A stretch of 64,000 nt of DNA from Bacteroidales bacterium (GCA_029007435.1 JAQXHU010000032.1:1-64000), one strand, 5' to 3'; shown: positions 7,913-18,137, numbered from the stretch's first letter. Program-made: numbers and translations. Notes: a model not told the origin generated them from the letters alone.

Positions 7913-10900
7913 CTATTCAGCATTTTCAGAAAGTTTGTTGAGCCTCATATTGACATTGTCAAGGACATCATCCTCCTTTGACTCAGGCGTATAGCCGTCC
8001 CGGACACTCTCAAATGTGGCTTTGGCCTGTTTGAAATCACCCCTCTCCGCGAACGCGTCACCAAGAAGAATGAAGGCTTTCGCAAGCCAGTACGTCTGGT
8101 CGGTTCCGGAATCAGAGAATATATACACCTGGTTCTCCACATCGGTGAATTTGCCCTGGTCATAGCTGTCCTGAATCAGGAGATAGAATGCCTCGGCACC
8201 TTCCGGAGTAGAGGTGCAGGCGGACAATGTCTTCATTATGGAAAGAGCCTTTGCCCTGTCACTTGTAGCAAGGTAAGACTTGGCCTGCACATACTGCGCA
8301 CGGCGCTTGTCATCAGCATTGCCAGGCTTCTCCGCAATAACAGCCTCGGCATTCGAAATAGCTGATTCATAGTTCTTTGCAGCATAGGCCGAATTCATCA
8401 TTCCAACAACAGCAGTATACTTGTTGTTCTCGATTCTGGCATTATCAAGCAGAGCCTTGTATCCGGCATAGGCATCGTCATAGCGCTCCAAACTGTATGA
8501 CAGATTGGCGAAACTGAGGGATGATACCTCCACGAAAGAGCCTTCTCCGCTCTCGATGACTTTCCTATACCAGTCGCAGGCCTGCTCTTTCTTGCCAAGA
8601 TTGCGGTAGCTCTCAGCCATATAGAAAGACGCCAGATTCATTTGCGAGCCCTGAGGATATTCATCCATATATGACTGTAGAGACACAAGGGCCTTCTGAT
8701 AATTCTCCGCAAGGAAAATCTGCTCGGCGGCATTGAAATACATTGACTCCCTGTCCGCATCCGAGATTTCAACCCCGGTTGACACTGTCTTGAGATATGC
8801 ATAGTACTGCTCAGGTTCCTGACGGGTCTGATAAATGGACTCTATCGCCCTCAGGGCGTCCTTGGAATAGTCAGTGGACGGCATCCTGCTTACCACCTGC
8901 TTGTAATAACCAAGAGCGTCCTCATACTGGGACTGGTTGGCGGAAATCATTCCGAGGCCTATCAGCGCCCTCGCCTGATATGTGGTGTCCCTTCCGGAAG
9001 ACACAATCCTCTCGAAACAGCCAGATGCATTGTCATTGTCACCAATTGACATATAGGCCTTTCCAAGTTCATATACAGTCTCGCACCAGAATTTGGCCGA
9101 CGGAGAGGCGGACAGTGCACCTGAAAGGAGACGTATTTCTCCGCTGACATTCTCCGTCAGGGCATAAGCGAGTCCCGCCTGGTAATATGGATAAAGATCA
9201 TCCATTGTCCGGGAGTTCTTCACAGCAGATTCATAACTTACTATGGACTCCGCATATTCCTTGCTGATGAACGAGCAGTCTCCCTTCCTGGTAAATGCGT
9301 CCGTGCGCTCCAGTCTGTCACCGGACTGAAGATATGTATCGAACCACTTGGATGCTGATGTGTAATCACCTGATTTGAAATAGCAATAAGCCACGTCATA
9401 AGGCAGAAGCCGGCCTTCCTTCTTTCCGTCAAGAGCCGATATATTGTACAGATTCTTGAACATATCCGCAGCCTCCTGATAGTCATCGGCTCGATAATAA
9501 GACTCAGCGAGCCAATATCTCGCAAGCTGGTTCAGGGAAGACCGCCTGTCTGAATAATAGGCCGCTGCCTTGAGGCAAGGAACAGCATTCCTGTAAGAGC
9601 CTGCATCTATCAGCTGCTCTGCCCGCAGATAATTGGCTTTCATATAATTACGCTGCATATCCGCATCCAGGACATCAATCTTGTCATACGCCTCGACCGC
9701 CGCGGCGTAATCGTGGCTGTACAATGCGGCAAGAGCCATATAGCTGTATATCTTGTCTCCCCGCTTCTTGTCCGAATACCTGGCGATATAGCTGTTGAAA
9801 CCAGACGGGTCATTATTGAGGTCAAATGCGAGCTTCGCATAATTGAAAAACGCATCTTCCTCTATATCAGGGTTGTACTTCAGCACAGCATCTTTAAAAG
9901 ACTGCATTGCCGCCACTTTGTTCTTGGTCTGGATATAGCTGTAGCCAAGCTGGTAATTCGCAATCTGGCCGAGAGAGTCAGTCCGGTTCGTCATACGGGA
10001 ATAATTCTCAATCGCACCATTGTAATCCTCAAGGGCATAGAGCAGTGAGCCTGCATAGAAATAATCCTTCCTGTCATTTCCCTGGGCAATATTCGTCCTG
10101 TCATAATACTCTTTGGCTTTCGCCGTATTCCCGCTGACAAGATAGGACTCTGAAATTATCCTGGCCAGATGAGGACGGCGCTCTTCAGGAATCCTGCCGT
10201 ACATTTCCTCCCCGTGCTCCATAACATACTTGTAGTCCTTGTTCATGAACCGGCACTCCATAATATAATAGGCGCAGATATCAGAAAATCTCGGATCATC
10301 AGAGGCCTTCACAAACCAGTCAATCGCCTCCGCGAACCTCTCCCTCTCATATTCAATGTAACCGGCAGTGCAGGCCGATGGAGCCTGGTAGTCATTCTTT
10401 GGCATTCTCGTCACCTTGGTGAAGCCTGCCAGAGCAGAGCCAGAATTCCCGGTCTCAAAGTCAGAATAGGCTTTCTTGAATGTCAGTTCCGCAAGACCGG
10501 ATCTCCCTGCAGCCGAAGGACTCACTTTGGCGAACCATTCAGCCGCGGATGCATAATCCTCATCATCAAACATATTGAGAGCATGTGCATAACGTATCTG
10601 ACCTGCAAGTCCAGAATACGGACATTTCTCCAGATATCTTTCCATCTCCGCCATATAGCACGGAGATTTCATCTTCACCGAGCACAATGCAGCATATCCT
10701 TCAGCCCGGCAGTCATTCCCGGAAAGAGAAACAAACAGGTTTCGTGCCTCTGCATAAATGCCGTGATTGAAAAGTTCGAGGGCCTGACGGAAAACAAGGG
10801 CCTCACTGCGCACATCCGACACAGATGTACGTTCATCCGCTGTTATAGAAGTTTCGCACAGCCTGGCGGCCTGGGCATAAACCATCACAGTCAGCAGTGC

Positions 10901-10924
10901 CGCAGTCAATACCGGTTTCTTCAT
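7913..10924 (-). CDS. Large tetratricopeptide-repeat protein, secreted/periplasmic
   Basis: 1003 aa with signal peptide and many TPR-like units (e.g. ALGYYKQVVSRMPSTDYSKDALRAI); 3 nt upstream of the barrel gene. Confidence 0.9.
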   Translation of the reverse strand: MKKPVLTAALLTVMVYAQAARLCETSITADERTSVSDVRSEALVFRQALELFNHGIYAEARNLFVSLSGNDCRAEGYAALCSVKMKSPCYMAEMERYLEKCPYSGLAGQIRYAHALNMFDDEDYASAAEWFAKVSPSAAGRSGLAELTFKKAYSDFETGNSGSALAGFTKVTRMPKNDYQAPSACTAGYIEYERERFAEAIDWFVKASDDPRFSDICAYYIMECRFMNKDYKYVMEHGEEMYGRIPEERRPHLARIISESYLVSGNTAKAKEYYDRTNIAQGNDRKDYFYAGSLLYALEDYNGAIENYSRMTNRTDSLGQIANYQLGYSYIQTKNKVAAMQSFKDAVLKYNPDIEEDAFFNYAKLAFDLNNDPSGFNSYIARYSDKKRGDKIYSYMALAALYSHDYAAAVEAYDKIDVLDADMQRNYMKANYLRAEQLIDAGSYRNAVPCLKAAAYYSDRRSSLNQLARYWLAESYYRADDYQEAADMFKNLYNISALDGKKEGRLLPYDVAYCYFKSGDYTSASKWFDTYLQSGDRLERTDAFTRKGDCSFISKEYAESIVSYESAVKNSRTMDDLYPYYQAGLAYALTENVSGEIRLLSGALSASPSAKFWCETVYELGKAYMSIGDNDNASGCFERIVSSGRDTTYQARALIGLGMISANQSQYEDALGYYKQVVSRMPSTDYSKDALRAIESIYQTRQEPEQYYAYLKTVSTGVEISDADRESMYFNAAEQIFLAENYQKALVSLQSYMDEYPQGSQMNLASFYMAESYRNLGKKEQACDWYRKVIESGEGSFVEVSSLSFANLSYSLERYDDAYAGYKALLDNARIENNKYTAVVGMMNSAYAAKNYESAISNAEAVIAEKPGNADDKRRAQYVQAKSYLATSDRAKALSIMKTLSACTSTPEGAEAFYLLIQDSYDQGKFTDVENQVYIFSDSGTDQTYWLAKAFILLGDAFAERGDFKQAKATFESVRDGYTPESKEDDVLDNVNMRLNKLSENAE

Positions 10925-11032
10925 AATCGAAATCCAAATAAAATCATTTTGTAAATATACTATATTTTACCAACAATTCCTAAAAAGCTGTTTTGAAATC
11001 CTCTTACAATATCGTGCCGGCTTTACAGAAAC

Positions 11033-11069
11033 CGGCCCGGAGGATGGCAGTCAAACCATCTCCGGGCCG
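11033..11069 (-). terminator. Stem-loop downstream of the FadL-like gene
   Basis: CGGCCCGGAGGATGG-CAGTCAAA-CCATCTCCGGGCCG, 14-bp stem with one bulge. Confidence 0.65.
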
Positions 11070-11126
11070 AATCGCAATTGAATTATGAAGTTTAAGTTTT
11101 AGTCTATTTGAAAGCCACGGCTCTCA

Positions 11127-12659
11127 TCAAAAAGCGAATGTCACGCCGATACCTGCAACAATGCTCTTCCTTGAATAATCTTCTTTTCCAGGGATGGCAA
11201 GAGCCTCAGGAGTGAATCCGGCAAGTCTTTCGGCGAGAGCCGGATTGGCTGCTGCAAGCTGTCCGAGCATCGGTGCGAGCTGGTCATACATCTTCTTTCC
11301 GTATCCGCCATAATCAGACTGGTCCTTGGAGAAATTCAGGAAGAATGTCTTGTATACAGCCAGGTCTATCGCGATTTTCGGAGTCACCCTGATGCTGGCG
11401 CCGAGGCCACCTGACACGGAGCTTGTGGAGAAGCTCATATCAGAGATGTACCTGGCCTCGTCACCAAATCCGAAAGTGCTGCTGTTCACACCGATACTGA
11501 GGGTGAGAACCTTGTTGACATCCCACTCGACGCCTCCGAGAATCTCGTAAGAGTTGTGCTCGAGATAATCTGTCTTGTCACTCATGTCAGTGTCACCGTT
11601 ATACTGTTTTGACTGCTTGTCGAAATAATAGTTGAAACCGAGTGAGAGCCTCACATTGGTCCTTGGAGAGAATGTGCCACCAATATTCAGGTTTGCCGGA
11701 AGATCGGCGGCAATCTCTTTCTCATCGTCAAACTGGGCGACTCCGGTAGAATTCTCCTTGGTGTCGTTCACAAGACGCACCCTGGTGTTGAACTCATATC
11801 TTGCGGCGAAATCAAATTTTCCGGTCTTGTAATGAACAGATAGAATCGGAGTGAAAGCGATGTCTTTCTGGGAAGCGTCAAGCCTCTTGTCACCAACGAG
11901 TCCGGCAGCCATTCCAGCTCCCTGCTCAGGAGTGACAGCTCCGCCCGAAAGCGTGGAGATGACTCCTCCGAGCACATTAGCGGCAGGCAGCATTGTTCCG
12001 CCATATTCAAGCATGATGTTCTGGATGTTGCCCACATAGTTGTTCTTGAGCACATTCAGGCGCAGACCAGCTGAAACACTCCAGTTCTTGTTGATCTTGT
12101 AACCGAGGTTGAGCTGCCCGGCGAAATTGTACTGCTCGCCGACAAGGTCAGTGTCAACATCATAGTGGGTCACCATCTGCGCTCCGGCAAGAGTGTTGAT
12201 TACGGCCGGGATCATTGCCACAGGAGCCTCGAAAGAGCCGAGTCCGTTCTCATATTTGGCTTTGCCGCCTCCGGAGATGACTCCGAAATGGAAAGAGGCG
12301 AACCAGTTGTTGTGCTTGTAAGCCAGGTCGAGATGCGGAAGAACTGGCACGAATGTCTTGCCTACATATTTCTTGTACGGCTTTCCTCCATTGTCGATTC
12401 CATAAGCGAGCGGTTCGTATGTTGTGGTTGATATACGGCGCTGAATCACGGTGTTGATATCGAATGAAAGGTAAAATCCATTGTCCATGAATCCAATACC
12501 GGCTGGATTGAAATAGGCTCCGTGAACTCCGATGGCGGCATTCTGCGCAGGGTTGCGGAGATAGGCGATATTCTGGTTGGTATTGTGGACATAACCGCCT
12601 GCAAATGCGGTGAGAGTTGCGGCGAGAAGCGCCGCGGTCAGAATTAGTCTTTTATACAT
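11127..12659 (-). CDS. OmpP1/FadL-family outer membrane protein
   Basis: Signal peptide, ...GGYVHNTNQNIAYLRNPAQNAAIGVHGAYFNPAGIGFM (FadL-type NPA motifs), barrel ending GIGVTFAF. Confidence 0.85.
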   Translation of the reverse strand: MYKRLILTAALLAATLTAFAGGYVHNTNQNIAYLRNPAQNAAIGVHGAYFNPAGIGFMDNGFYLSFDINTVIQRRISTTTYEPLAYGIDNGGKPYKKYVGKTFVPVLPHLDLAYKHNNWFASFHFGVISGGGKAKYENGLGSFEAPVAMIPAVINTLAGAQMVTHYDVDTDLVGEQYNFAGQLNLGYKINKNWSVSAGLRLNVLKNNYVGNIQNIMLEYGGTMLPAANVLGGVISTLSGGAVTPEQGAGMAAGLVGDKRLDASQKDIAFTPILSVHYKTGKFDFAARYEFNTRVRLVNDTKENSTGVAQFDDEKEIAADLPANLNIGGTFSPRTNVRLSLGFNYYFDKQSKQYNGDTDMSDKTDYLEHNSYEILGGVEWDVNKVLTLSIGVNSSTFGFGDEARYISDMSFSTSSVSGGLGASIRVTPKIAIDLAVYKTFFLNFSKDQSDYGGYGKKMYDQLAPMLGQLAAANPALAERLAGFTPEALAIPGKEDYSRKSIVAGIGVTFAF

Positions 12660-12742
12660 TTTGTCGCTTTTTTATATAAAAACGTCGCAAAATTATCATA
12701 ACAAGACCAAAATATAAAGAAATTCGACCAAAAAGACAAAGA

Positions 12743-12776
12743 AAATACTGTCACTCTGAAAAGAGTGGCAGTATTT
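12743..12776 (-). terminator. Intrinsic terminator after the Dma-like gene
   Basis: AAATACTG-T-CACTCT-GAAA-AGAGTG-G-CAGTATTT; on the minus strand followed by TTTTCTTTGTC. Confidence 0.7.
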
Positions 12777-12794
12777 GACATTTTATAAGAAAAT

Positions 12795-14036
12795 CTACCT
12801 GAAATCATATCTCAATCCGAATCCGAGAGAAAAGTCTGTAGGCTTGTCAGTATATACAGACTGGATTTTGCTGCCATTGGCGAACCTGTGGCTGACTCCC
12901 GGCTCGACAAAAATGCCGAGCTGTCTCAAAATATTTACCTGGAATCCGGCCGCAGCGTTCACTGACCACTGCAATTCTTTCGGCTTCACTCCTGAATCAG
13001 TGGAACGTACAAATTTTCCGTTCTCATATTCATCCTTGTGCAAACGCCCTTTCACACTCTTCTCTCCCATTCCGCCTGCGCTTACATATAATGTGAAGAA
13101 CCTCTTGTCAATAATATCAAAGGAAAGATTCAGCGGAATTCCCAAATAATGCAGAGTTTGTGTGCCTTTGCTCCAGGTCTGCCCTTCATCTCCTATCTTG
13201 ATATCAGACGAGAGAATGGAATATGTCAAGCCGGTCTCTATTCCGAACCTGCCGAAACCATATCTGGCTGACAGCCCCATTTTCACAGGAATCTTATGGC
13301 TGTATTCAGTCTTGACTTCCGGCTGGTTGAATGTCAGTCCTCCCTGAGTCTCGATAATTGACGGAGATATCTGCGGCGTTCCTCCAAGTCCGTTCATAGG
13401 ATTCGCTCCAAGCACCAGGCCAGTCGGAGAACTCCCGCCGCCGCTGCTTTTACCTGTACCAGAAGCGGACAGAGCTATTCCAATGTGATGACTGCGTTTT
13501 ACAGTCCTCTTGTCCTCTGCCATTAACCTTGCCCAAGCCTCTCGCTCCGCTTCATAATCCACTTCCTCCTCAACCGTATGTCCAGGAATAACATCATTGG
13601 ACTCAGTCTGCACGATGTCATCCGGATCGGCGGGAGTGTTCACCTCAGTATATGATTCAGCGGTTTCAGATGCCGTTGGCGGCACATCAATCAGCTCCAC
13701 TGGGTTCAATACAGTAACGGAAGCATCTGCAACTAGAACAGGAACGGCTTCATCCATTTCCATTGTACCAAGGACTTCCAATGTGTCAGGGGCAACCGCC
13801 ACAGCAATCTCTCCATCCACAGGCGACGGTTCACCGTGCCGGACAAAAAGCAATGCTACAGTCAATACAGCCGCAACTCCGACCGTGGAATACAGCCAGA
13901 CAGGCAACATCCGTCTGGATTTGCCTTGCACTGCAATACCTGTCCTGGACGCCACACCTTCCCAGACCCCGTCAGACGGTGTCTCGGAATATCCTTCCAT
14001 CCGATTCTTAAGTATTTCTGTCCAGTCCTGTTTCAT
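12795..14036 (-). CDS. Dual-membrane-spanning anti-sigma factor candidate (Dma-like): cytosolic anti-sigma segment, TM helix, long linker, PorT-like beta-barrel
   Basis: N-terminus MKQDWTEILKNRMEGYSETPSDGVWEGV; TM MLPVWLYSTVGVAAVLTVALLFV; acidic/Pro/Val linker of about 120 aa; C-terminal outer-membrane barrel ending SLGFGLRYDFR; overlaps the ECF sigma gene by 29 nt. Confidence 0.8.
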   Translation of the reverse strand: MKQDWTEILKNRMEGYSETPSDGVWEGVASRTGIAVQGKSRRMLPVWLYSTVGVAAVLTVALLFVRHGEPSPVDGEIAVAVAPDTLEVLGTMEMDEAVPVLVADASVTVLNPVELIDVPPTASETAESYTEVNTPADPDDIVQTESNDVIPGHTVEEEVDYEAEREAWARLMAEDKRTVKRSHHIGIALSASGTGKSSGGGSSPTGLVLGANPMNGLGGTPQISPSIIETQGGLTFNQPEVKTEYSHKIPVKMGLSARYGFGRFGIETGLTYSILSSDIKIGDEGQTWSKGTQTLHYLGIPLNLSFDIIDKRFFTLYVSAGGMGEKSVKGRLHKDEYENGKFVRSTDSGVKPKELQWSVNAAAGFQVNILRQLGIFVEPGVSHRFANGSKIQSVYTDKPTDFSLGFGLRYDFR

Positions 14037-14580
14037 AGTCTTTGATTTTCTTCGCGAGAATCTTCCTCGCCCTATGGAACTGAGAAGCGGAAGTACTCTC
14101 CGTAATGCCGAGAAGTGCCGCTATCTCCTTATGTGATTTCTCTTCGAACACAAAAAGGTTGAAGATTGTCCTGTAGCCGTCCGGCAGTTCTCCGATCATC
14201 CTCTGGATCTCCGAAGGTGGCAATGTACCGACATCAGGTTCCTCATCATCCGCCTGGTCCGGCAGATAGTCCTTATACTCAATGAAATCCGTATGCTTGC
14301 GTTTCCTGAGATACTGAAGAGCCTCGTTCACAGTGATTCTCGACATCCAGGCTTTCAGAGAGCCCGGCCCTTTGTAAGTAAATGAGTCAATTGAACTGAA
14401 TATCTTGACGAAACTGTCCTGAAGCAGGTCTTCGGCAGCCTCCCGGTCAGGAACATACCTTCTGCAAAGAGCGAAGAGATATCCGGACCAGCTGTCATAC
14501 AATTCTTTCATGGCTGTATGGCTGCCTTTCCGGATATCTTCAGCAATCTGGCGTTCTGTATCGTTTCTGAATAGTCTCAT
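14008..14580 (-). CDS. ECF-family RNA polymerase sigma-70 factor
   Basis: AAEDLLQDSFVKIFSSI (sigma2), ELPDGYRTIFNLFVFEEKSHKEIAALLGITESTSASQFHRARKIL (sigma4). Confidence 0.95.
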   Translation of the reverse strand: MRLFRNDTERQIAEDIRKGSHTAMKELYDSWSGYLFALCRRYVPDREAAEDLLQDSFVKIFSSIDSFTYKGPGSLKAWMSRITVNEALQYLRKRKHTDFIEYKDYLPDQADDEEPDVGTLPPSEIQRMIGELPDGYRTIFNLFVFEEKSHKEIAALLGITESTSASQFHRARKILAKKIKDYETGLDRNT

Positions 14581-14625
14581 TTCAATTCATTGACCGCAGA
14601 ATGCCTGCAATTCCAATGCCGAATA

Positions 14626-15333
14626 CTATTCGGTAATATCTTCGTCGCCAGGGCGTGTCTTATAGTCAAATTCTACGGTTTTTTCACCTGTCTCCGATCT
14701 GTACTTCACTTTAAGCTTGACAGTTTCTCCCTTTGTGTCAGGAAGGCTGTTCAGCCTGAATGACACATACCCGTCAGAAACCACTTCCGGATAGTCACCG
14801 CAGGCGTCGTGTCTGAACTCAACAGTATATGGGTCGTCAGGATCAACGCCGGTCACCAGATTCACAGCGTGTTTGATATTGCCATACCTGCTCCAGTAAG
14901 TCCTGAACTGAAGCGAGAGATAACCATCCTCGCATACTGTCCACATACGTACAAGTTCCACCGGATCCTCGCCATATTTCTCCTTGTCGGCCTCGGACGA
15001 GCCCAAGGTCTCCACAGGCTGTTTGGTAAGTGTTGGAGTGATCCAGAAAGCTTCAATCTCCAGCTCGCTTCCCCACGGCTGCTTAGGAAAATCGAAATTC
15101 GCGAATGCTCTTGTCTCCTCGTCGAAGTTGAATTTCTCCGCATTGGTAGGCCTTATTATCGTGCTGTCATCAAGCTGGATATAGAATGAATCCCCTTCAG
15201 GCTTCACAGTGACGAGCGCATTAGGAATAAGTCTGTCATATGATGCGTCGTCATTGTCCGTGCAGGACTGAGCACCGAATGCGGCAGAAATCACAAGCGC
15301 CGCTACTGTCATTTTTTCAAATATCGTTCTCAT
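14626..15333 (-). CDS. NigD-like lipoprotein
   Basis: Lipobox FGAQSC; PNALVTVKPEGDSFYIQLDDSTIIRPTN resembles NigD N-terminal domain; adjacent to the ECF sigma gene. Confidence 0.7.
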   Translation of the reverse strand: MRTIFEKMTVAALVISAAFGAQSCTDNDDASYDRLIPNALVTVKPEGDSFYIQLDDSTIIRPTNAEKFNFDEETRAFANFDFPKQPWGSELEIEAFWITPTLTKQPVETLGSSEADKEKYGEDPVELVRMWTVCEDGYLSLQFRTYWSRYGNIKHAVNLVTGVDPDDPYTVEFRHDACGDYPEVVSDGYVSFRLNSLPDTKGETVKLKVKYRSETGEKTVEFDYKTRPGDEDITE

Positions 15334-15408
15334 AGTTATACATTTTTTATCTTTTCATAGACATAAATGCAGCTTTGCAGAAATCTTGCACGGGCGTGAA
15401 AGATTATT

Positions 15409-16500
15409 TCATCCAATCAGCCATTTGCTGCCCGGAATACAGGACACAAGTTTGGCAGTCAAGGCAGAAGACACAAATGTGCAGACAGCCATAAACGGTA
15501 TTGACACAGGTGTCGGCAGTTCAAGGACATTCATTGACACGACTGCCCATAGGTGCAGCCAGAAAATATGCATAAGATACATTCCGTAGCTCAATTTTGA
15601 GAGTTCCGTGATGATTGCAGGCGCCTTGGACTGCCTGATGCAGGAGAACAGCAGGAACGCTCCGGTTGTGAGGCAGACTACATTAATTGTACAGAAGGAC
15701 CAGCCGATTTCCAGTTCAGGAGTCTCCAGTATTTTGCCGGGAACAGCCTGCACATAGTAGGACAATATGGTTGCGGCGGCCCCGGCAGCCAGCAGGGCAG
15801 AGCCTATAGCCACGCGCTTGTTGACGCTCCAGTCGAGATGCACCCTGATATAATGTGCGAGAACAAGATATCCGAGATATCCGGAGAAATACCAGAGCAG
15901 GTGGTATTCATTCCAGAAACACTGTCCCCAGACCTCGCCCGCCCAGCGGTTCAGGAACGGGATGCAGGTTGAAATGAGGAACAGCAATATGAAAAAGCGT
16001 TCCTCCCGGTCTGAGACATTTCTTAGCCACGGAGAAATGACCGGAATGAAAAGATACAGCCCGAAAAGAGGGAACATAAACCACAGATGTCCAGCCAATG
16101 ACGGGAAGTTCAATGGGATGCGTGAAATGTCCCTCAGGCTCGCCGCCACATCCAGCTGCCCCCATAAAAGCGGAAGGACACAATACAGCACGGTGAAAAA
16201 AAGAAAAGGAGGGAACACCCTGGTGAATCTTTTCTTGTAAAATTCCTTTGCGCTCTGTTCATTTCCCATCGGGACAAGCAGAAAAGCCGACACTATTATG
16301 AAAAGAGGCACTGACATCCTGGAAAAACCGTCATAGACAGAGACACATATACGGTCAGTCTCATTTGCTAAAACTGCCTGCGGACCAGCCATATCTGTTG
16401 AACCCGGTCCCGGATAATAATTCTCGCTGGCGTGGACAAGCATCACAAGGAAGCAGGCGAATACCCTTACATAGTCGAGGAAAACAATTCTTTCTTTCAT
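15409..16500 (-). CDS. Acyltransferase family 3 integral membrane protein
   Basis: KERIVFLDYVRVFACFLVMLVHASENY... and multiple TM segments typical of acyltransferase 3. Confidence 0.9.
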   Translation of the reverse strand: MKERIVFLDYVRVFACFLVMLVHASENYYPGPGSTDMAGPQAVLANETDRICVSVYDGFSRMSVPLFIIVSAFLLVPMGNEQSAKEFYKKRFTRVFPPFLFFTVLYCVLPLLWGQLDVAASLRDISRIPLNFPSLAGHLWFMFPLFGLYLFIPVISPWLRNVSDREERFFILLFLISTCIPFLNRWAGEVWGQCFWNEYHLLWYFSGYLGYLVLAHYIRVHLDWSVNKRVAIGSALLAAGAAATILSYYVQAVPGKILETPELEIGWSFCTINVVCLTTGAFLLFSCIRQSKAPAIITELSKLSYGMYLMHIFWLHLWAVVSMNVLELPTPVSIPFMAVCTFVSSALTAKLVSCIPGSKWLIG

Positions 16501-18137
16501 TAGGTTCTATCTGATAGTTTTAAAATAATTCCGTCCATTGCCGGAACTTTCACAGGGATTGGTGTTTTATGATTAAGAATCTCTGTCTCAGGGAGTTCAA
16601 GCCAGCTGAATGCGTGCTCTGGAATAGATATCTCCATTTCAGCATCATATCCGGAGAAGTTGCACACGACCAGAAGTGTCTCCTCTCCGCAGTCACGCAG
16701 GAATGCGAAATGCCTGTCAGCGCAGAATCCGTCCGATGGCTGGTTGCAATAGCACAGGTCATAGACCGAGCCTCTCCTGACAGCATCATCCGAAATTGCG
16801 AAGTTTAATGCGTCCCGATACCTTTTCATCAGCACTTTCTCCCTATCAGTCAATGCCTTGACATCTCCGTGAATATATTTGTAAAGCCTCTGGTATTTCT
16901 CTGGTGTCCACCAGTCGAATATGGAAGTACGTCCGTCCTTTCCGCTGAAGCCTTCACAGTCCATACCGCGCTCCCCTATTTCCTGTCCGCAATAAACCAT
17001 AAATGACGCACGGTTGAAATACAGGGACGCATACAGGGCCGCGAATCCGGACTCAGGGCGTTTCCCGAAAAATTCCGATGCGAGTCTCTGTTCGTCGTGG
17101 TTCTCAAGGAAATTCAGCATATAAGGCTGGAGGTCACCGAGAGACTGCCAGTTCCACGTTATTTTCCTGACTGACTGCCAGGCCTCTACAGGGACTCCGG
17201 AGTCATTCACATTTTTCTCGACTATAGCCCTCACGGCATCGTACATTCCGGACTTGTCATATAGAAGGTCGAATCCAACATCACGTATGTATCTGTTGTA
17301 CAGATTCTTCTGATATACCTCGGCAATAAACAGCAGTTCAGGCCGACTCTGTTTCATTTTGGATATAAGCCATCTGAAGAACTCCGGAGGAACCAGTTCC
17401 ACCATATCGCAGCGGAATCCGTCAACACCTTTTCCGGCCCAGAAACTTATTATATCGAGCATTTTGTCCCAGGTGGCGGTATGACTGTCGCAATAATTGA
17501 TTTTCACGGTGTCATACCAGTCGTTTACTGTCGGAGCGCAGGTATATGAATTGCCGGAAGCCATTGCAGGCATCTCACTATATGACTGGGAGTCAAGAGG
17601 CAGCTTCAAATCCTGACCAGGATAATAGAAAAAGTCGTTCTCCTCTTTCCAGTGTACCGTTGTATCGTCCCCTTCTCCAAGTGCCGGCATACCTGTCGGT
17701 GCAGGATGGGCCTTTGTGAAAGTACGGTAATCTCTGGCAACGTGATTCGGCACAAAATCAATCAGCACTTTCAGACCGGCCTCGTGGGTTCTCCTGACAA
17801 GATCCTCGAATTCAGCCATCCTGTTGTCAGGGTCATCTGCCAGATATGGATTCACATCGTAATAATCGGTGATGGCGTAAGGCGATCCGGCATTGCCTTT
17901 CACCCAGTCGGAAGAAGACGGGACACATCCGTTGGAAGAAGTCTTGGTGGCGTGCCTGATAATGCCGGTGTACCAGATGTGGGTAATTCCGAGAGATTTG
18001 ATGTAATCCAGTGATTCTCTGTCAATTCCGCTGAAATGGCCGCAGCCGTTTTCTGAAAGTTTTCCATTTGTTTTCTGACTGATGTCAGGATTTCCCCACT
18101 GGCGGGGGAAAAGCTGGTATATAGTAATTTTCTCCAT
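16500..18137 (-). CDS. Alpha-amylase family (GH13) enzyme, no signal peptide
   Basis: VLIDFVPNHVARDY, GVDGFRCDMVELVP, FIAEVY, NFLENHDEQR: the four GH13 conserved regions. Confidence 0.93.
   Translation of the reverse strand: MEKITIYQLFPRQWGNPDISQKTNGKLSENGCGHFSGIDRESLDYIKSLGITHIWYTGIIRHATKTSSNGCVPSSSDWVKGNAGSPYAITDYYDVNPYLADDPDNRMAEFEDLVRRTHEAGLKVLIDFVPNHVARDYRTFTKAHPAPTGMPALGEGDDTTVHWKEENDFFYYPGQDLKLPLDSQSYSEMPAMASGNSYTCAPTVNDWYDTVKINYCDSHTATWDKMLDIISFWAGKGVDGFRCDMVELVPPEFFRWLISKMKQSRPELLFIAEVYQKNLYNRYIRDVGFDLLYDKSGMYDAVRAIVEKNVNDSGVPVEAWQSVRKITWNWQSLGDLQPYMLNFLENHDEQRLASEFFGKRPESGFAALYASLYFNRASFMVYCGQEIGERGMDCEGFSGKDGRTSIFDWWTPEKYQRLYKYIHGDVKALTDREKVLMKRYRDALNFAISDDAVRRGSVYDLCYCNQPSDGFCADRHFAFLRDCGEETLLVVCNFSGYDAEMEISIPEHAFSWLELPETEILNHKTPIPVKVPAMDGIILKLSDRT

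Noticed and set aside
10169-10954. 261-aa ORF (plus) opposite the TPR gene
   Set aside because: Antisense to a clear TPR repeat protein; no motif or start context; shadow ORF
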